DNA from: Sphaeroforma arctica JP610
Taxonomy: Eukaryota > Opisthokonta > Ichthyosporea > Ichthyophonida
Direction: 5' to 3'
Length of the DNA: 32,962 nucleotides
NCBI RefSeq assembly: GCF_001186125.1
Contig: NW_014040467.1
Location: 37,877-70,838 of the forward strand
A program made the position numbers and the translations under genes. The notes beneath the pieces are model-generated. The model had not been told where the DNA came from, ran no database searches, and was given only the letters and a program-made list of their open reading frames with translations. The number at the start of each line of letters is the position of its first letter. Position 1 is the stretch's first letter. Below, in pieces: positions 22,676 through 32,962 of the stretch.

Positions 22676-25600
22676 ATGAGCGAACGTGTATATGGCGATC
22701 TGCACGAGCATTCAGCACTGACTATTCACTCAGGTGTACGAAGCCACATTCAAGAAACTTCAGAACGAGCAATTGGAATCTGCATCCACAAAACCGCCAG
22801 ACAGCCAACATCGCCATTGCCAGCACCCCTAGATCCGGATTATACGTCGACGACGAACCATACGGTAGCTGAGAACTCTACTGTCACGGCATCGGCACAC
22901 AGAGGTACTGTACCCCTTACCCACCCACACCGCGAACTAGCCAACACATACACTATTCCAGACACACTGACGGAGTCGGAGGAGACTTACACATACGTAC
23001 AACCATCTGATACTCACGAAAGCAAAACTAAGTCACTCGAGAGCAATACTACTCTACACGATAGTTGTAGTAGTTCACACGGAAGCAGAACTACTTCACG
23101 CGAAAGCAGAACCAATCTACACGAAAGGAAAACTAACTCACACGAAAGTATGTCCAGAGTAGAACACAGCCGCACAAGCGGTTCGCACTCCAGTGCCCGG
23201 CGGTCCCAACAGCCCACACAGTCGTCGCGGGGAAGCGAACGTTCGGGTACCAGATCATCACAGAGCAACGCTATCTCGAATAACATAGAGTACACAGACA
23301 AGAGCGCGACACAGGCAAACAGCGCAAAGACCCACTTCTCGGCCGCGCTGACTAAAAACTTCAGAGGACACAAGGATAAGGTGTGGTGTTGGTGGGTTTT
23401 TGTTCGGCAGCTAGAAGTTTCATAGGGTATCAAGATAGTATGTGGCATTGGGCATAGCCTGTTTGATTTCAGAAAGCTATGTATTGGGATTCTTTGTCTG
23501 CTGACTGTTCATGGATTGAGATATCATGGACCTGAAGCTACCCAACGGAAGGGTTCTGATTGGATGTACAGTGGTTCAATGAGCTGCAAGGCACATCGTG
23601 TCATCGCTCGAAGTGACATATCCTAAGAAAAATATTTTAGTGAGTATGCGTTTGCGTTGTGATATCAGGCACAGCTCTTATGCAGTATTGCATCTCTGTG
23701 TCTTGGGATTGGGTTCGAAAATAGTCTGCTGTGTGGAATTACAAAATGACACCACCGCTATGCTCTATGCTGGAGGTTCGACTGTAGCTTTCTCTGCTAT
23801 TATTCGATTGTATGTTAGTCGTGCTTGCATATAAATATATATATATGTGTATTCTCTGGCCATGTTCGTTGAAAGTGCACCGAGATCGTTTAAATATTTG
23901 GCTTTTCAGCACTCGTGCAATCTACCTACTGTATGTTTGCTACAATATAGATATTCTCATCTGTTTGTAGCATGGTTCGTTTGCAGAATATCTACCACTA
24001 ACATTTTCTGTACAGATTCCCACTATTCTACACTTTAAGCACACTCTGCACACGATACGCTTATCATAGTACTCGTGTTGTCATGACGGCCCGATGTTTT
24101 TCTCGTAATATTTTTGTTGACGTGATAATTGTACTATATCACTACATCTGAGGTGTGGCTACGGTTCTTTTACGTACACTGTCTAAATCAGTAACAGCGG
24201 TCATAGAGAATGTGCGATATAAACAAAAGTCTTGCTTTGCAGCACAAAAATGCTTAAGAACCTTTGAACCGCGATCCAAGCTCCCATTAGAAGCATCTCG
24301 GCCGCAGTTTCTAAAATGACTGTACTTCATGCATTCATGCTTTCAACCAAATCATCAAAGCTATATTGATTCCATATTAAAAAGTACGTTGTTATTAGAG
24401 TATCGTCACTTCCAAAACCTTAGGACAAATACCGGAAGTCGCATTTTACAAAGAATACAAGCCGGATTTATGCTGATATTATGTTACTCTCTTTGAAACA
24501 ACTCGACATAGATCCGACATGTGGCGTGGAGCTACGATGGTACCCAGCTGGCGTCCGCCTCAAGTGACAACACAATTAAAATTTGGCATCCGTTGTTGGT
24601 AGGTCCGTCCTCGTTTGCTTTTAACGGAGGGACTGTTCTTGGCTGGCGGTTATAAACACGTTGGACTAGATGCCTGCACGTGCGAATAGTATTTATGATT
24701 CAAGGCGGTTATACGTTTATGCATCGTGTTCTTTGCACATATCATCACTGTACGTCCAAGGCACTGTGCGCATATTTTCTGTCGATAGTTTTGATTTTAA
24801 GCTGTGGACTCTATTCTGAGTATTCCTGGTGACCTGTACGAAGTGCATATGTCGCAGATTTCTTCCGCACACAAAGTATGGGTAGATGTGTTTGCTTATG
24901 CTAGTGCTGAAGTTTAATAGTCTGTTGTTGGATCATGTTCTCTGATGGTATACATTCTATATTGTGTTCTCTGTGTGTGCATGTTAGCATGTACATCTAA
25001 GAGTTTCTGGGTACATGGTTGAGTTCGCATTCGCAGTTCATATACTGAGCTTATCATCTGTGGTGCCTTTCTCATTGACCAGGCGCAAAACAACGAGATC
25101 AATTCGTTGACTGGCCACACCGGCCCAGTTGAACATATGAGCTTTAATCCTAAGATCTACAATCAGCTATTTACCTGCTCACAAGACAAGAGCGTACGCT
25201 TATGGGACACCAAAAGTAAGTGGAATATCACGTGCCCGTGCTGCCATGTTTTTTTGCGATCTTCGCCTCATTTATAAGTATAGGACCGTGTACAATGCAA
25301 TATATACTCAAAGGTTATTATTGAGTAGAGAATATATTGACCCTAGGTATTACAATTATGCGAACATGGTACACCTCTATCCATCTACACAGATACATAT
25401 CTATCAATAAATGTGTGCATGTTCTCTTTAGTGATTATGCAAACCGGTATAGCTAAGAACGTATACAAATATGTATATGTGTATACTTAAATATGAACAC
25501 TAGTTAAATTACACCAACATGCACTTCTATTTCTTTGCATGCTTTAGTGCACAGATGCATCTACTATTTCAAACAAGTGCCTAGTGTTGTAGATATGATG

Positions 25601-28380
25601 TGTATATATAAGTTAACAGATTTGCATATATTTGTGTATCTGACGAAAATTGAACCTATTATTGCTCGTTGGTACAAATTTTCGTCTAGGTGAGAACACA
25701 TTAATATCCATTCGCTGAGGATTTCCGGTTTTTACACGTCACATATCTACCTGCATACGTACAGAGCTGTATTTGTACGTGATACATATGGTTATTTTCC
25801 AGTGATAGGCCTGTGGTAGGCTTTATAATATGACGAGTCAGTCTCATTTTGTTTGAGTGACTGTGTTGTCAAGATATATGTATGTAAATATTTAAAGATG
25901 TGCACCTTGGTTTTCGTGTTGTGTAGATAAATAACAAATTCGGATGAAGCCATACACGCGTATGAAGATATTTGTGAACAAATCAATTTTAAAGTTGATT
26001 ATTTTTTTTGGGTGCATTTGTGCATTTTGAAATCGTTCCCTATCACCACGGCAATTTCAAATTCGTATACTTTGGAATCAACTCGCCATTTGTCGACACT
26101 TTTCATACTCAGCCGCTACATGCACAAATAACACCGCTACGAAGGGTGAGAACATATTTTCCGCGTGGTCGCCAGACGGGAAGTATATCGCCTTCGTCAA
26201 CAGCAACGATGTTTTGACTGTTGTAGATGTGCGGAAGATGGACACGCCAGTTAAAACGCAGAGCTTCAACGACGAGGTATGTGAGAGTTAGCTTGTAAAA
26301 CCTAATGTGTTGCGCACATTTAATCTACAGGGTTCGAAAGCCCCAAGTGTGGATCGGGCGAGACATTTTGGGAAGACTATGAGTATGCGTGTTTCATGTC
26401 CTCTTGTATAGCCCTGCTGTGCGTTGCCGAATATTTCTGATAGTTGCATATGCCATTTAAATTGTGTTTGCAGAAGGCACATACCACCACCTCAGATCAA
26501 TGTATTGTAGTACCACCATTCTGATACGTAAATCAACTTCCACACACCTCGCCAGGTAAACCAGCTGTCTTGGAACAGCACTGGAGAGTTCATTGTGCTG
26601 GCGATGGGGTCTGGTATGATCCAGCCCATTCCTTGGCCCTCGATGGACCGTGTGCCACCCATCAAAGCGCATGGCGGCGGTTGCGTGTCTGTTGCATTCG
26701 ATCCGAAGGGAAGGTGTGTCGCGTGCGTCTCTGGACGCTTTTGTCGGTCATGTGACTGAACATGTAGCTTCTTTGGGATATTGACTATTGCCATTCGTTC
26801 AACAAATGTGTGTTTTTTGTAGCCAAATTCACTCCACCGATGTACCATGGAACACGTTCAACAAGACAGGCAATTGCTAAAGTGGTCGATTGTGTGCTCT
26901 GTTTTCGCACATAGGTACTTGGCCGTTGGGTCCGTGGATACACAAACAAGCCTGTGGGATTTGTCCGAAATGGCCAGCTTGCGGACCTTCAACTCGTTAG
27001 GGTATGTACTCATAGTCTTGATGCTCCTGCCAGAATGCTGCATATGTGTGTTTTTCTTTCTAAAATAATTTCTGGGTATGCTCATTGGAGATGATAACTC
27101 GGGCTGTTCGTGGAGCAGTGGCATTTGCCAGTGTTGGAATCTTTTCAAGTGTGATTTAACAGAATCCACGGTCTCAAAATCCAGGCTTGTGGGTCTTGGC
27201 CATAGACCGCAATGGCCATACTTCATTTAAACTTGGCTACGACCAATTCGGGCTCTAGTGTTTACTATTCATAAAATGTACGCGCGTGTACGTTGTATCT
27301 ATACATGTGTTGCTTGGGCCCTTTTGCAATTAACTAAGTGTTTGATCGCGCTCACTAAAGCCTCGTTTCTCATATTTTGCTTGTTACAGAACGCCCGTGG
27401 TGAGCCTTTCATTTACATTCTGCGGAACCTATCTGGCTTCGGCCGCAGAATTGGATCAAATAGATATAGTATGTGAAACGTTCAAACAGATATTGTGAAA
27501 ACCATGTCTTAAGCCTGTACTGTTAGTTTTTATTCTGCCTTTGATGCGGCATGCGTATTTTGTCGAGCCTTACTCCTACAACTGGTAACATTGTAGTTGG
27601 CTGATGAGGTGCAGGTGCAAAATACATACAAATTCTATAGATTGGTCTGGCATTGATGTACATTTTTGCAAAATCAACCACAATTTTCCGGCTTGCATTT
27701 TCAATTAAGCTATAGCTACTTCGATGAAGTCATATACTCTTTTCTATCCCGTACTCATCACCTCCCGTCGTTTGATTTAATATAGTCACACGTGGAATCA
27801 GGGGAGTCGGTACATCAAATAGAACTGGAGGGCCAATGCACGGCAGTTGCATGGCATCCATCAAAGCACTTCCTTGCGTACACGGCGTATTCGAGGACCC
27901 CGAAGGACGATGAGTAAGTTGACTATATATATATTCATTCGCTCGCACTCTTTCAAGTTTCATGCTGACTGTTTGTTTGTTTTTTAGCTTAAACGTGTCG
28001 TAGAGCGATTACATTGCGTAGTAAGCGGCCCTGACATACCAAAAAGCACACAGAGAGGCTGGATCTCGCTGATGGGGTTTTCAGGTTGTGATCATGAGTT
28101 CCTGATGTTGCCCTACAATATCTCTTCTCAAGTGCTTGATCTTGGCTGCCTTAAGTTCTGTACAAGATCAATCATGACCGTCACCACCTTAATTTCATGA
28201 TGAGCGTTTATTTTTCCTATTCCACACTTTTTGAGATACTGTTTACTTTATTGATGAATTAGTCACTGATTTTGTACTAATTTATGCACCAATCTCTACT
28301 GTTTCAGTCGTCGAACTAATCCTTCGCCCGAGGTGAGTGTATTCGGATATAAAGATACCGGAAGGAAAAGCAAGGATTAA
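22676..28380 (+). CDS. THOC3: THO complex subunit 3 (THOC3/TEX1) with long His/Ser-rich N-terminal extension
   Basis: Nine exons: 22676-23380, 24512-24598, 25083-25215, 26113-26276, 26556-26713, 26915-27001, 27390-27468, 27786-27913, 28308-28380 (TAA), all with matching phases. THOC3 is the WD40 subunit of the THO/TREX complex, which couples transcription to mRNA export in the nucleus. WD repeats are visible in order: FRGHKDKIRHVAWSYDG, LTGHTGPVEHMSFNP with VRLWD, WSPDGKYIAFVNSNDVLTVVD, VNQLSWNSTGEFIVLAMGSG, FDPKGRYLAVGSVD with SLWD, LSFTFCGTYLASAAE, and VAWHPSKHFLAY closing with EVSVFGY. The propeller matches the length of animal THOC3. The first in-frame ATG is 22676, giving 537 residues, but the frame is open back to 22043 with no ATG, so an upstream exon may add more. 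The extension is His/Ser-rich with a 7-residue repeat and is not part of the known family. Confidence 0.93.
23012..23158 (+). repeat. Seven 21-bp coding repeats in the THOC3 extension
   Basis: Seven in-frame 21-bp units encode heptads with consensus S-H-E-S-R-T-N: THESKTK, SLESNTT, LHDSCSS, SHGSRTT, SRESRTN, LHERKTN, SHESMSR. The frame is kept across all units, which supports translation of this region. The units are diverged from each other at both DNA and protein level. Confidence 0.85.
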
Positions 28381-28415
28381 CAGCATAAACACGACAAATA
28401 TTAGGGTGGTTAAAT

Positions 28416-28421
28416 AATAAA
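28416..28421 (+). terminator. AATAAA poly(A) signal of THOC3
   Basis: AATAAA lies 36 bases after the TAA stop at 28378-28380, at a typical distance for a short 3' UTR. This supports the choice of last exon. Confidence 0.55.
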
Positions 28422-28970
28422 TGTATGCATAGGAAGACTAGTTCCACGTGTGGCATCTATTTTTCTTCGTAATATGACCAGTAAGATCGATCTCGCATGA
28501 GCGTGATATGCCAGCACGTTGAAGTGTTCGATCTCATGTTGTATGTAAAGGCACGATTAGTGTTCCAGAATTAGAACACCGCGCCTATCATTTTTTTGGC
28601 GATTGCATTCCATTGCGATATCGGCATGTAATATATTGTTTGCTTTGACAGCAGTAGTTGTATTTGCCATGGAAGCCCAATACAGCAGCTGGCGTTAAAT
28701 TTCGTTGTAAATCCGAAATGAGACTGGTTGCGTGTCATCCGCGAGCATCTTCTCACTAGTTTTGTAGATATGATTGTTTTTATTTACTTGTAACTCATCT
28801 AATAGCATCAGTAAACTGAAAGCATCACTGTGTCCACCGCATTGGCATAATGCATTCCTAATGAAACAACATTATCTTCCGGCTGTTGTTTTAACATCCC
28901 TTGTCCCTTCTCGGCAATGATTCTGAGTACGATATAAGAATGCACCCCACAACTTCATATCAGTGTTCAG
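28422..28970. other. Intergenic, possible upstream exons of a small gene
   Basis: No clear exon was found. A short ATG-initiated frame at about 28670 (MEAQYSSWR, then TAA) sits in a good start context and could be a first exon, but its splice phase does not fit the exon at 28971. Otherwise nothing was recognised. Confidence 0.3.
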
Positions 28971-29311
28971 TGCTCATCTGAGATCTGTGGGAGCACATAC
29001 TCGGACGACCACTCTCAGATCAGGGCACCGGTATTACACAGACTCCCCGCTTGCAAGGCGATCTACGACACGAATTTGTTTTTCCGTTACCGCTACAACA
29101 ATCTGTTGTGGGACCCAAAAGAGCTAATGGACGTGCGCAACAATCTCAGATAAGGAAAGCCGAGATTGTTCTTGTTATAACCGAATGGCTGAGAGTATTA
29201 ATCAACTTAGTAAAGTAGGGGGAAGGAGAGACAGAATGGCAAGCGCGGCGTGTTTACGCGTCGCTGCACGAGTATATGAAAGTTCTCGGGTCTGGGTCCG
29301 ATTGCGAATGA
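28971..29311 (+). CDS. Candidate two-exon 3' end of a small unidentified gene
   Basis: Proposed exons are 28971-29132 (after a GTGTTCAG acceptor, phase 0) and 29219-29311 (TGA at 29309-29311), joined across an 84-bp intron with donor GTGCGC and acceptor AAAGTAG. The first encodes 54 residues including LPACKAIYDTNLFFRYRYN and LLWDPKELMD; the second adds TEWQARRVYASLHEYMKVL and ends GSGSDCE. The composition looks coding (aromatic and charged mix), and an AATAAA follows at 29511-29516. No start codon or upstream exon was identified and the family is not recognised. If the intron is not removed, the first frame ends at 29151-29153. Confidence 0.35.
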
Positions 29312-29510
29312 ACACGTGACTCAACTGGATAATGGCTGGATTGAACTCCAACACTTAACAAAGGCGGTGACCTACAATTATATGTGGAAAATTGTTACTG
29401 ACAGAGCTTTGCCCATTAAACTGATCGACGGTTGGCGCTCAGTCCAACCAAAGAAAAGGACTCAACAAAGCAGGATGGAAAGTTCAAGATCATTGGACTG
29501 AAAGGGAACG

Positions 29511-29516
29511 AATAAA
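29511..29516 (+). terminator. AATAAA, possible poly(A) signal of the small candidate gene
   Basis: AATAAA on the plus strand about 200 bases after the TGA at 29309-29311. It gives weak support to a plus-strand transcription unit here. Confidence 0.3.
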
Positions 29517-30084
29517 ATATACTCGCTCTATCAAACGTGAAGACTCGCATGATCACAAACGGCTAATTAAGTAGTGTCCCTGTCTCCCCCTGAACATACA
29601 GAGAGACTTCTTTTTTTAAGACTTATAACATCTTCGTTTGATCTATGTCAAAATAGAACAAAGAAAGACACGACACATTGCGGATTGTACGAAAAATGGA
29701 TTTGATAAGGAACTACTACTACATACAGTATGTAATTGGCAACACCGTGAGAACGTTCTTGAAACTTTCATTTGGTTTGATGAGATATATCTATCTATAG
29801 TAACTTGCAGCACAGTGTGACATTTCAATAGCTAGTACCTTCCAGATGAGACCACTATAGTTGTTTGCGCTATTGTATTATGATATGAGAATGTGAAATC
29901 AAAAAATTTATAGCTTTTCATAAGGAACCTAACCTGCCACTGTTTTCACCTTCGCACAATGCTCGTTATGCCAGAGTAAATCACACTCAAGGAATAGTTC
30001 TTGGCCGATATTGTGGAGGTTCCGTTGCCAGCATTTTTACAGCACTCTCCAGGCAAAGACACAAAAATCAGTCGACCGAAAAGC
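29517..30084. other. Intergenic, nothing recognised
   Basis: AT-rich sequence downstream of the glycosyltransferase-like gene. Short overlapping open frames occur on both strands near 29640-29830 without coding character. No repeat or RNA gene was seen. Confidence 0.5.
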
Positions 30085-31011
30085 TTATTGCGATGAATCG
30101 TTGTTGCGGAAGGCTGCTGCTGGAATTTCAGAATATGTTAATTCTGGCTGGATTGGTCCACAAACAGTACCCAGGCTGGAAAAATTCGATTGTGTTTTGG
30201 AATGTTTTAAGAAATCGCCGTCTTGGAACAAGTTTTCTTTTTTGCGGCTGGGAAACTTCTCATAAAAGTGAAGACCTCTGAGCTTGCTATGAGGGCCTAT
30301 TAAAAATACATGTGGCAGCTCACGTTTGCCGTAAACATAACCCCTGGAATCCAGTTCATTATTATAGCAACTTGATAGCAGACCTATGTGCTTCTTGACT
30401 TTTATCGAACCACATCTGTTGTCGTAGTCAGGAAACGAGTTCAAAAGAATGTTGTTCCACAAAGCGCCATTATCATCAACTGCATATCCCTGTAAATTTA
30501 TCCACGACTGCAGAAATGTATGCGTCCATTGGCTATTTTTAAATAGCAAGGCACCAGCGTTGGGTCGGTGCGGGTCGTCGGTGAGGAAAAGACTTGCGTT
30601 ACTATTCTCCACGTAGGATTCAATTGTTGTGTTCATGCTCTCTATGGATATATCCGAATCAACGTACAACAAGTAATCATAGTACGGTAAATATTTCGAT
30701 ATCGCAATTATCTTGTTGTTAAATATATAAGCACGACTTTTCACAGGCTGGACAAGATCTATGTGATAGTGGTAGCCATGACGGGCGGCGTAGCAGCCCC
30801 AAGCATTATAACGTCCAGCATCTCGCTGGACGACATCGAAATGACTTACAACCACAATTCCTATCTTGAGCTTTGTCTGTGTGGTTGGGCGGACATACAC
30901 AAGTTGTAATTGTGACTGGAGGTATGCCCTGCCACTAAAAATTGAAGAGGCCAAGACACTCAGCAAGAAAAGTACGCAAAGACACCCACCCTTTGTGAAA
31001 TTATATGCCAT
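30085..31011 (-). CDS. Type II membrane glycosyltransferase-like protein (DXD type)
   Basis: Intronless, 308 residues, ATG at 31011, TAA at 30087-30085. Residues 1-8 are a short cytosolic tail, about 9-27 form a membrane anchor (CLCVLFLLSVLASSIF), and the rest would face the Golgi lumen. The GT-A-like domain starts with the strand LKIGIVVVSHFD (48-59). It has RYNAWGCYAARHGYHYHID, then LLYVDSDI with the metal-binding DXD at 118-120, then PNAGALLFKNSQW at 150-162, where such enzymes commonly carry an acceptor or nucleotide-sugar contact segment. Potential N-glycosylation sites are at NTT 127, NAS 138 and NFS 276. The arrangement recalls families GT34 and MNN10-like enzymes, which transfer galactose, xylose or mannose to glycans. 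The donor sugar cannot be read from sequence. The gene looks intact. Confidence 0.85.
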   Translation of the reverse strand: MAYNFTKGGCLCVLFLLSVLASSIFSGRAYLQSQLQLVYVRPTTQTKLKIGIVVVSHFDVVQRDAGRYNAWGCYAARHGYHYHIDLVQPVKSRAYIFNNKIIAISKYLPYYDYLLYVDSDISIESMNTTIESYVENSNASLFLTDDPHRPNAGALLFKNSQWTHTFLQSWINLQGYAVDDNGALWNNILLNSFPDYDNRCGSIKVKKHIGLLSSCYNNELDSRGYVYGKRELPHVFLIGPHSKLRGLHFYEKFPSRKKENLFQDGDFLKHSKTQSNFSSLGTVCGPIQPELTYSEIPAAAFRNNDSSQ

Positions 31012-31467
31012 CTTACTGTGGTAAGTTTTATGCGTCCTGTCTCCGAAACTTAAACGCTGAAAATGCTGAAAGTGACTAGAAGTTACGCCATCCGTCTTTT
31101 ATAACTAAATATAGCGCTCGCAGGCTCATCATGATCCTCCCTTCGGGTTTTTCTAAGCATTCCAAGATAGGAGCTAAAGTTTCTCCTGCCAACGACCCCT
31201 TTCCCCTGCCTAATAATGCAGAAGGGTGTCTTTTCCTCTGGTCGTTTTGTGGACTGTCGTTCCAAAGCCTTCTAAGAACAACAGTTTTAAAAAATTCGGT
31301 TTCGCGCTGAGGGACTGTCTTGAAAATCGAATTTTCAACGTATATTTTCAGAAAATCGCATTGTCCGCAGAGCGGGCACCGATTTGTCGTATATCGATAA
31401 CCCAACAATCCAACAACCAAACAACCAAACAACCCTCTAGAAAGCGTATTACTCTTTCCAATAGTAT
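31012..31467. other. Upstream region of the glycosyltransferase-like gene
   Basis: The stretch should contain the promoter of the minus-strand gene; a CATAAAAC motif lies about 25 bases before its ATG but is a weak TATA match. A short (AACCAAAC)n tract occupies about 31401-31435. Open frames present on both strands have no coding character I recognise. Confidence 0.4.
31401..31435. repeat. Short (CAACCAAA)n tract
   Basis: Several imperfect copies of CAACCAAA/CAACAATC in about 35 bases, directly left of the LTR element. Simple-sequence repeat with no other visible role. Confidence 0.7.
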
Positions 31468-31693
31468 TGTTTTAGAGTAAAAATATTACCGGGTCACCAA
31501 TGAAGGTCCAATATAAGCGTAGTAAAACCATACGGAGCCTGTATTGGACAACATAAACTACAACATAAAATGTAAATGGGTTTTTCCTAAATAAGGGTTT
31601 TTCCCCTGTGCATGAATTAGTCATGACAGAAAGTATAAATGCCTTGAGCAGGCACCACAATAAAGCACTGATTCTAAGCTCTTATAATTAACA
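31468..31693 (+). repeat. Provisional 5' LTR of the copia-type element
   Basis: The boundaries are proposed from short inverted ends, TGTT at the left and AACA at the right, giving about 226 bp. Inside are a TATAAA at 31634-31639 and an AATAAA at 31659-31664, in the order expected for a U3-R-U5 structure. No recognisable primer-binding site follows, and the 3' LTR is not in the window, so the ends are unconfirmed. Confidence 0.45.
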
Positions 31694-32962
31694 GTCTAGC
31701 AACTTATTAGGTCCGCTACTCTACTCATTTTTTTCAACATCACGAACACCAAGTGGAAGCCGGAAAACAAACGCAAAGGCCGTAGTAATTTCAAAATGTG
31801 GCTTATGGAACTCACTGTCATTTTACGAGCCGAAGATATATGTGATATAATACACCACGCAATGAAGCCCGCCACCAACACCAATTATGAACGAACCTGG
31901 AAAGACGAAGAAATTGGAGAGGGTCAACATTACATAATCAAATCTGTGTCGCTAGACATATTGGCTACTCTGAGTACAACTATGACTCCGAAAGAAATGT
32001 TCACAATGCTATACTAAAATTATGGTCACGTCGGAGAAGGGAGCAAGATACGGATGAGACAAGAACTTGGGAAAATACGACAACAAGACAACGAGAACAT
32101 GGATAAGTTTATTCCAAGACTGAACACGAAATTTGTTGACGCCTTCAATATGAATATCGTACTTATCGACACCGAGAAGATCACTTTTCTAACCGGTGCT
32201 CTACATACAAATTATATCTCTATAGTAACTCACCTGATTACCGACAGTGCTATGAGACTAAGCTACGGAGCTGCCTTAGCATATGTACAACAGACTGCAT
32301 TAGAAATTGAAGCCCAGATTATGAACACCAATGCAACATCGACTTCGGACACCACCTTTACTGCCACTACTAACAGAATGTCACACAAGTGCAAAAATTA
32401 TGGACGCTTCGCACAAAATTGTCGATTGCCACAATTCAGACAAACCTTCAATTCAAGAGGCCAAGGGAGATTCACAGGCCGAGGAGGCTACCACAATCGA
32501 GGAAGATTTTTGGACAAGGCAATTTACAAAAATCAGGACAAGGCCGCGGTTTCAATAGGAAACCAAACCCAACGCGGAGGATTCAACAGACGATTTGGAT
32601 ATCAAGAACGAGGGAGATATAACAATTATGGATTAAGAACCCAACAACAACACGCTAATTCTGCACTTGCTAATCCCAATCTTGCAGACAGCTTGCTCAT
32701 AAGACTGCAAGCTGAATTTGACCAGAAAGGTGCCGCACCACAACAACAACAATATGTCAATTGGATACAGTCGGAATACGCGCATACATAAAAACCAAGC
32801 AGCACACATACAAGGTGCCAACAACCAGCAAATTATTTTATGGTGAACGCTTATGCCAACCAAATAGACACAGAATTCAACCCAAGACTGCCCCAATTAA
32901 GAGGTCCAGGAACATATTGACTCGCCGTCGATTCATGTGCTACCAAGCATATATTACCATAT
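31468..32962 (+). mobile_element. Ty1/copia-type LTR retrotransposon, left part, fossil
   Basis: The element enters from about 31468 and runs off the right edge. Parts seen are a provisional 5' LTR (31468-31693), a leader, a gag region (about 31796-32791) and the first residues of a protease-like segment (DSCATKH near 32923). The gag region has the helical copia-type capsid layout, a zinc-knuckle-like segment and a Gly/Arg-rich basic tail. Its gene order, gag then protease, fits the Ty1/copia group. It looks broken, with about one or two breaks in the visible part. Long open stretches suggest a moderate to young age, but LTR comparison is impossible because the second LTR is outside the window. 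Confidence 0.75.

Noticed and set aside
23012-23158. CRISPR-like regular repeat
   Set aside because: The 21-bp units are contiguous with no spacers and lie in frame within a eukaryotic coding exon.
27970-28004. Alternative last exon of THOC3 ending LNVS
   Set aside because: It would end the protein before the final WD40 strand. The exon at 28308-28380 restores the EVSVFG strand in the right phase and is followed by AATAAA.
28333-28338. Donor-like GAG|GTGAGT inside the last THOC3 exon
   Set aside because: Reading through gives the conserved terminal strand and a stop with a nearby poly(A) signal, so splicing here is unlikely.

Overview
The window is nuclear DNA of a eukaryote. Genes lie on both strands, most are split by GT-AG introns of roughly 80 bp to 1.1 kb, and two families typical of eukaryotes can be recognised with confidence (THO complex subunit 3 and the HemK2/N6AMT1 methyltransferase). 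An intron-rich genome, long disordered protein regions and a Ty1/copia-type element would fit a unicellular holozoan such as an ichthyosporean, but that placement is a guess. No rRNA, tRNA or CRISPR array was seen.

Layout. (1) 68-6993, plus strand: most of a large gene, 5' end outside the window, encoding an unrecognised protein of about 1,900 visible residues with coiled coils, a long disordered middle and a helical C-terminus. (2) 7689-8318, minus: an intact intronless gene for a secreted protein made of two Cys-rich PAN/apple-like repeats, with a TATA box and an AATAAA signal. (3) 9188-18045, minus: a gene of about 21 short exons for a roughly 990-residue armadillo/HEAT-like helical protein, pieced together here by matching splice phases; an orphan upstream exon at 18492-18661 may be its 5' end. 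(4) 18958-21268, minus: a complete four-exon N6AMT1 (eRF1 glutamine methyltransferase) gene, predicted at 214 residues. (5) 22676-28380, plus: a nine-exon THOC3 gene whose WD40 propeller is preceded by an unusual His/Ser-rich extension of at least about 230 residues. (6) 28971-29311, plus: two possible exons of a small unidentified gene. (7) 30085-31011, minus: an intact intronless type II membrane glycosyltransferase-like gene. (8) 31468 to the right edge: the left part of a Ty1/copia-type LTR element, a fossil that leaves the window before most of its pol region.

N6AMT1 and THOC3 are divergent, and the roughly 1.4 kb between their start codons carries several local tandem duplications and a G-rich (on the minus strand) hexamer array. 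The genes do not form an operon or an obvious pathway; they act in separate processes (mRNA export, translation termination, secretion, glycosylation). The most interesting unexplained items are the THOC3 extension with its 21-bp coding repeat, the unidentified armadillo-like protein, the exact two-fold repeat in the secreted protein, and the large disordered protein at the left edge.
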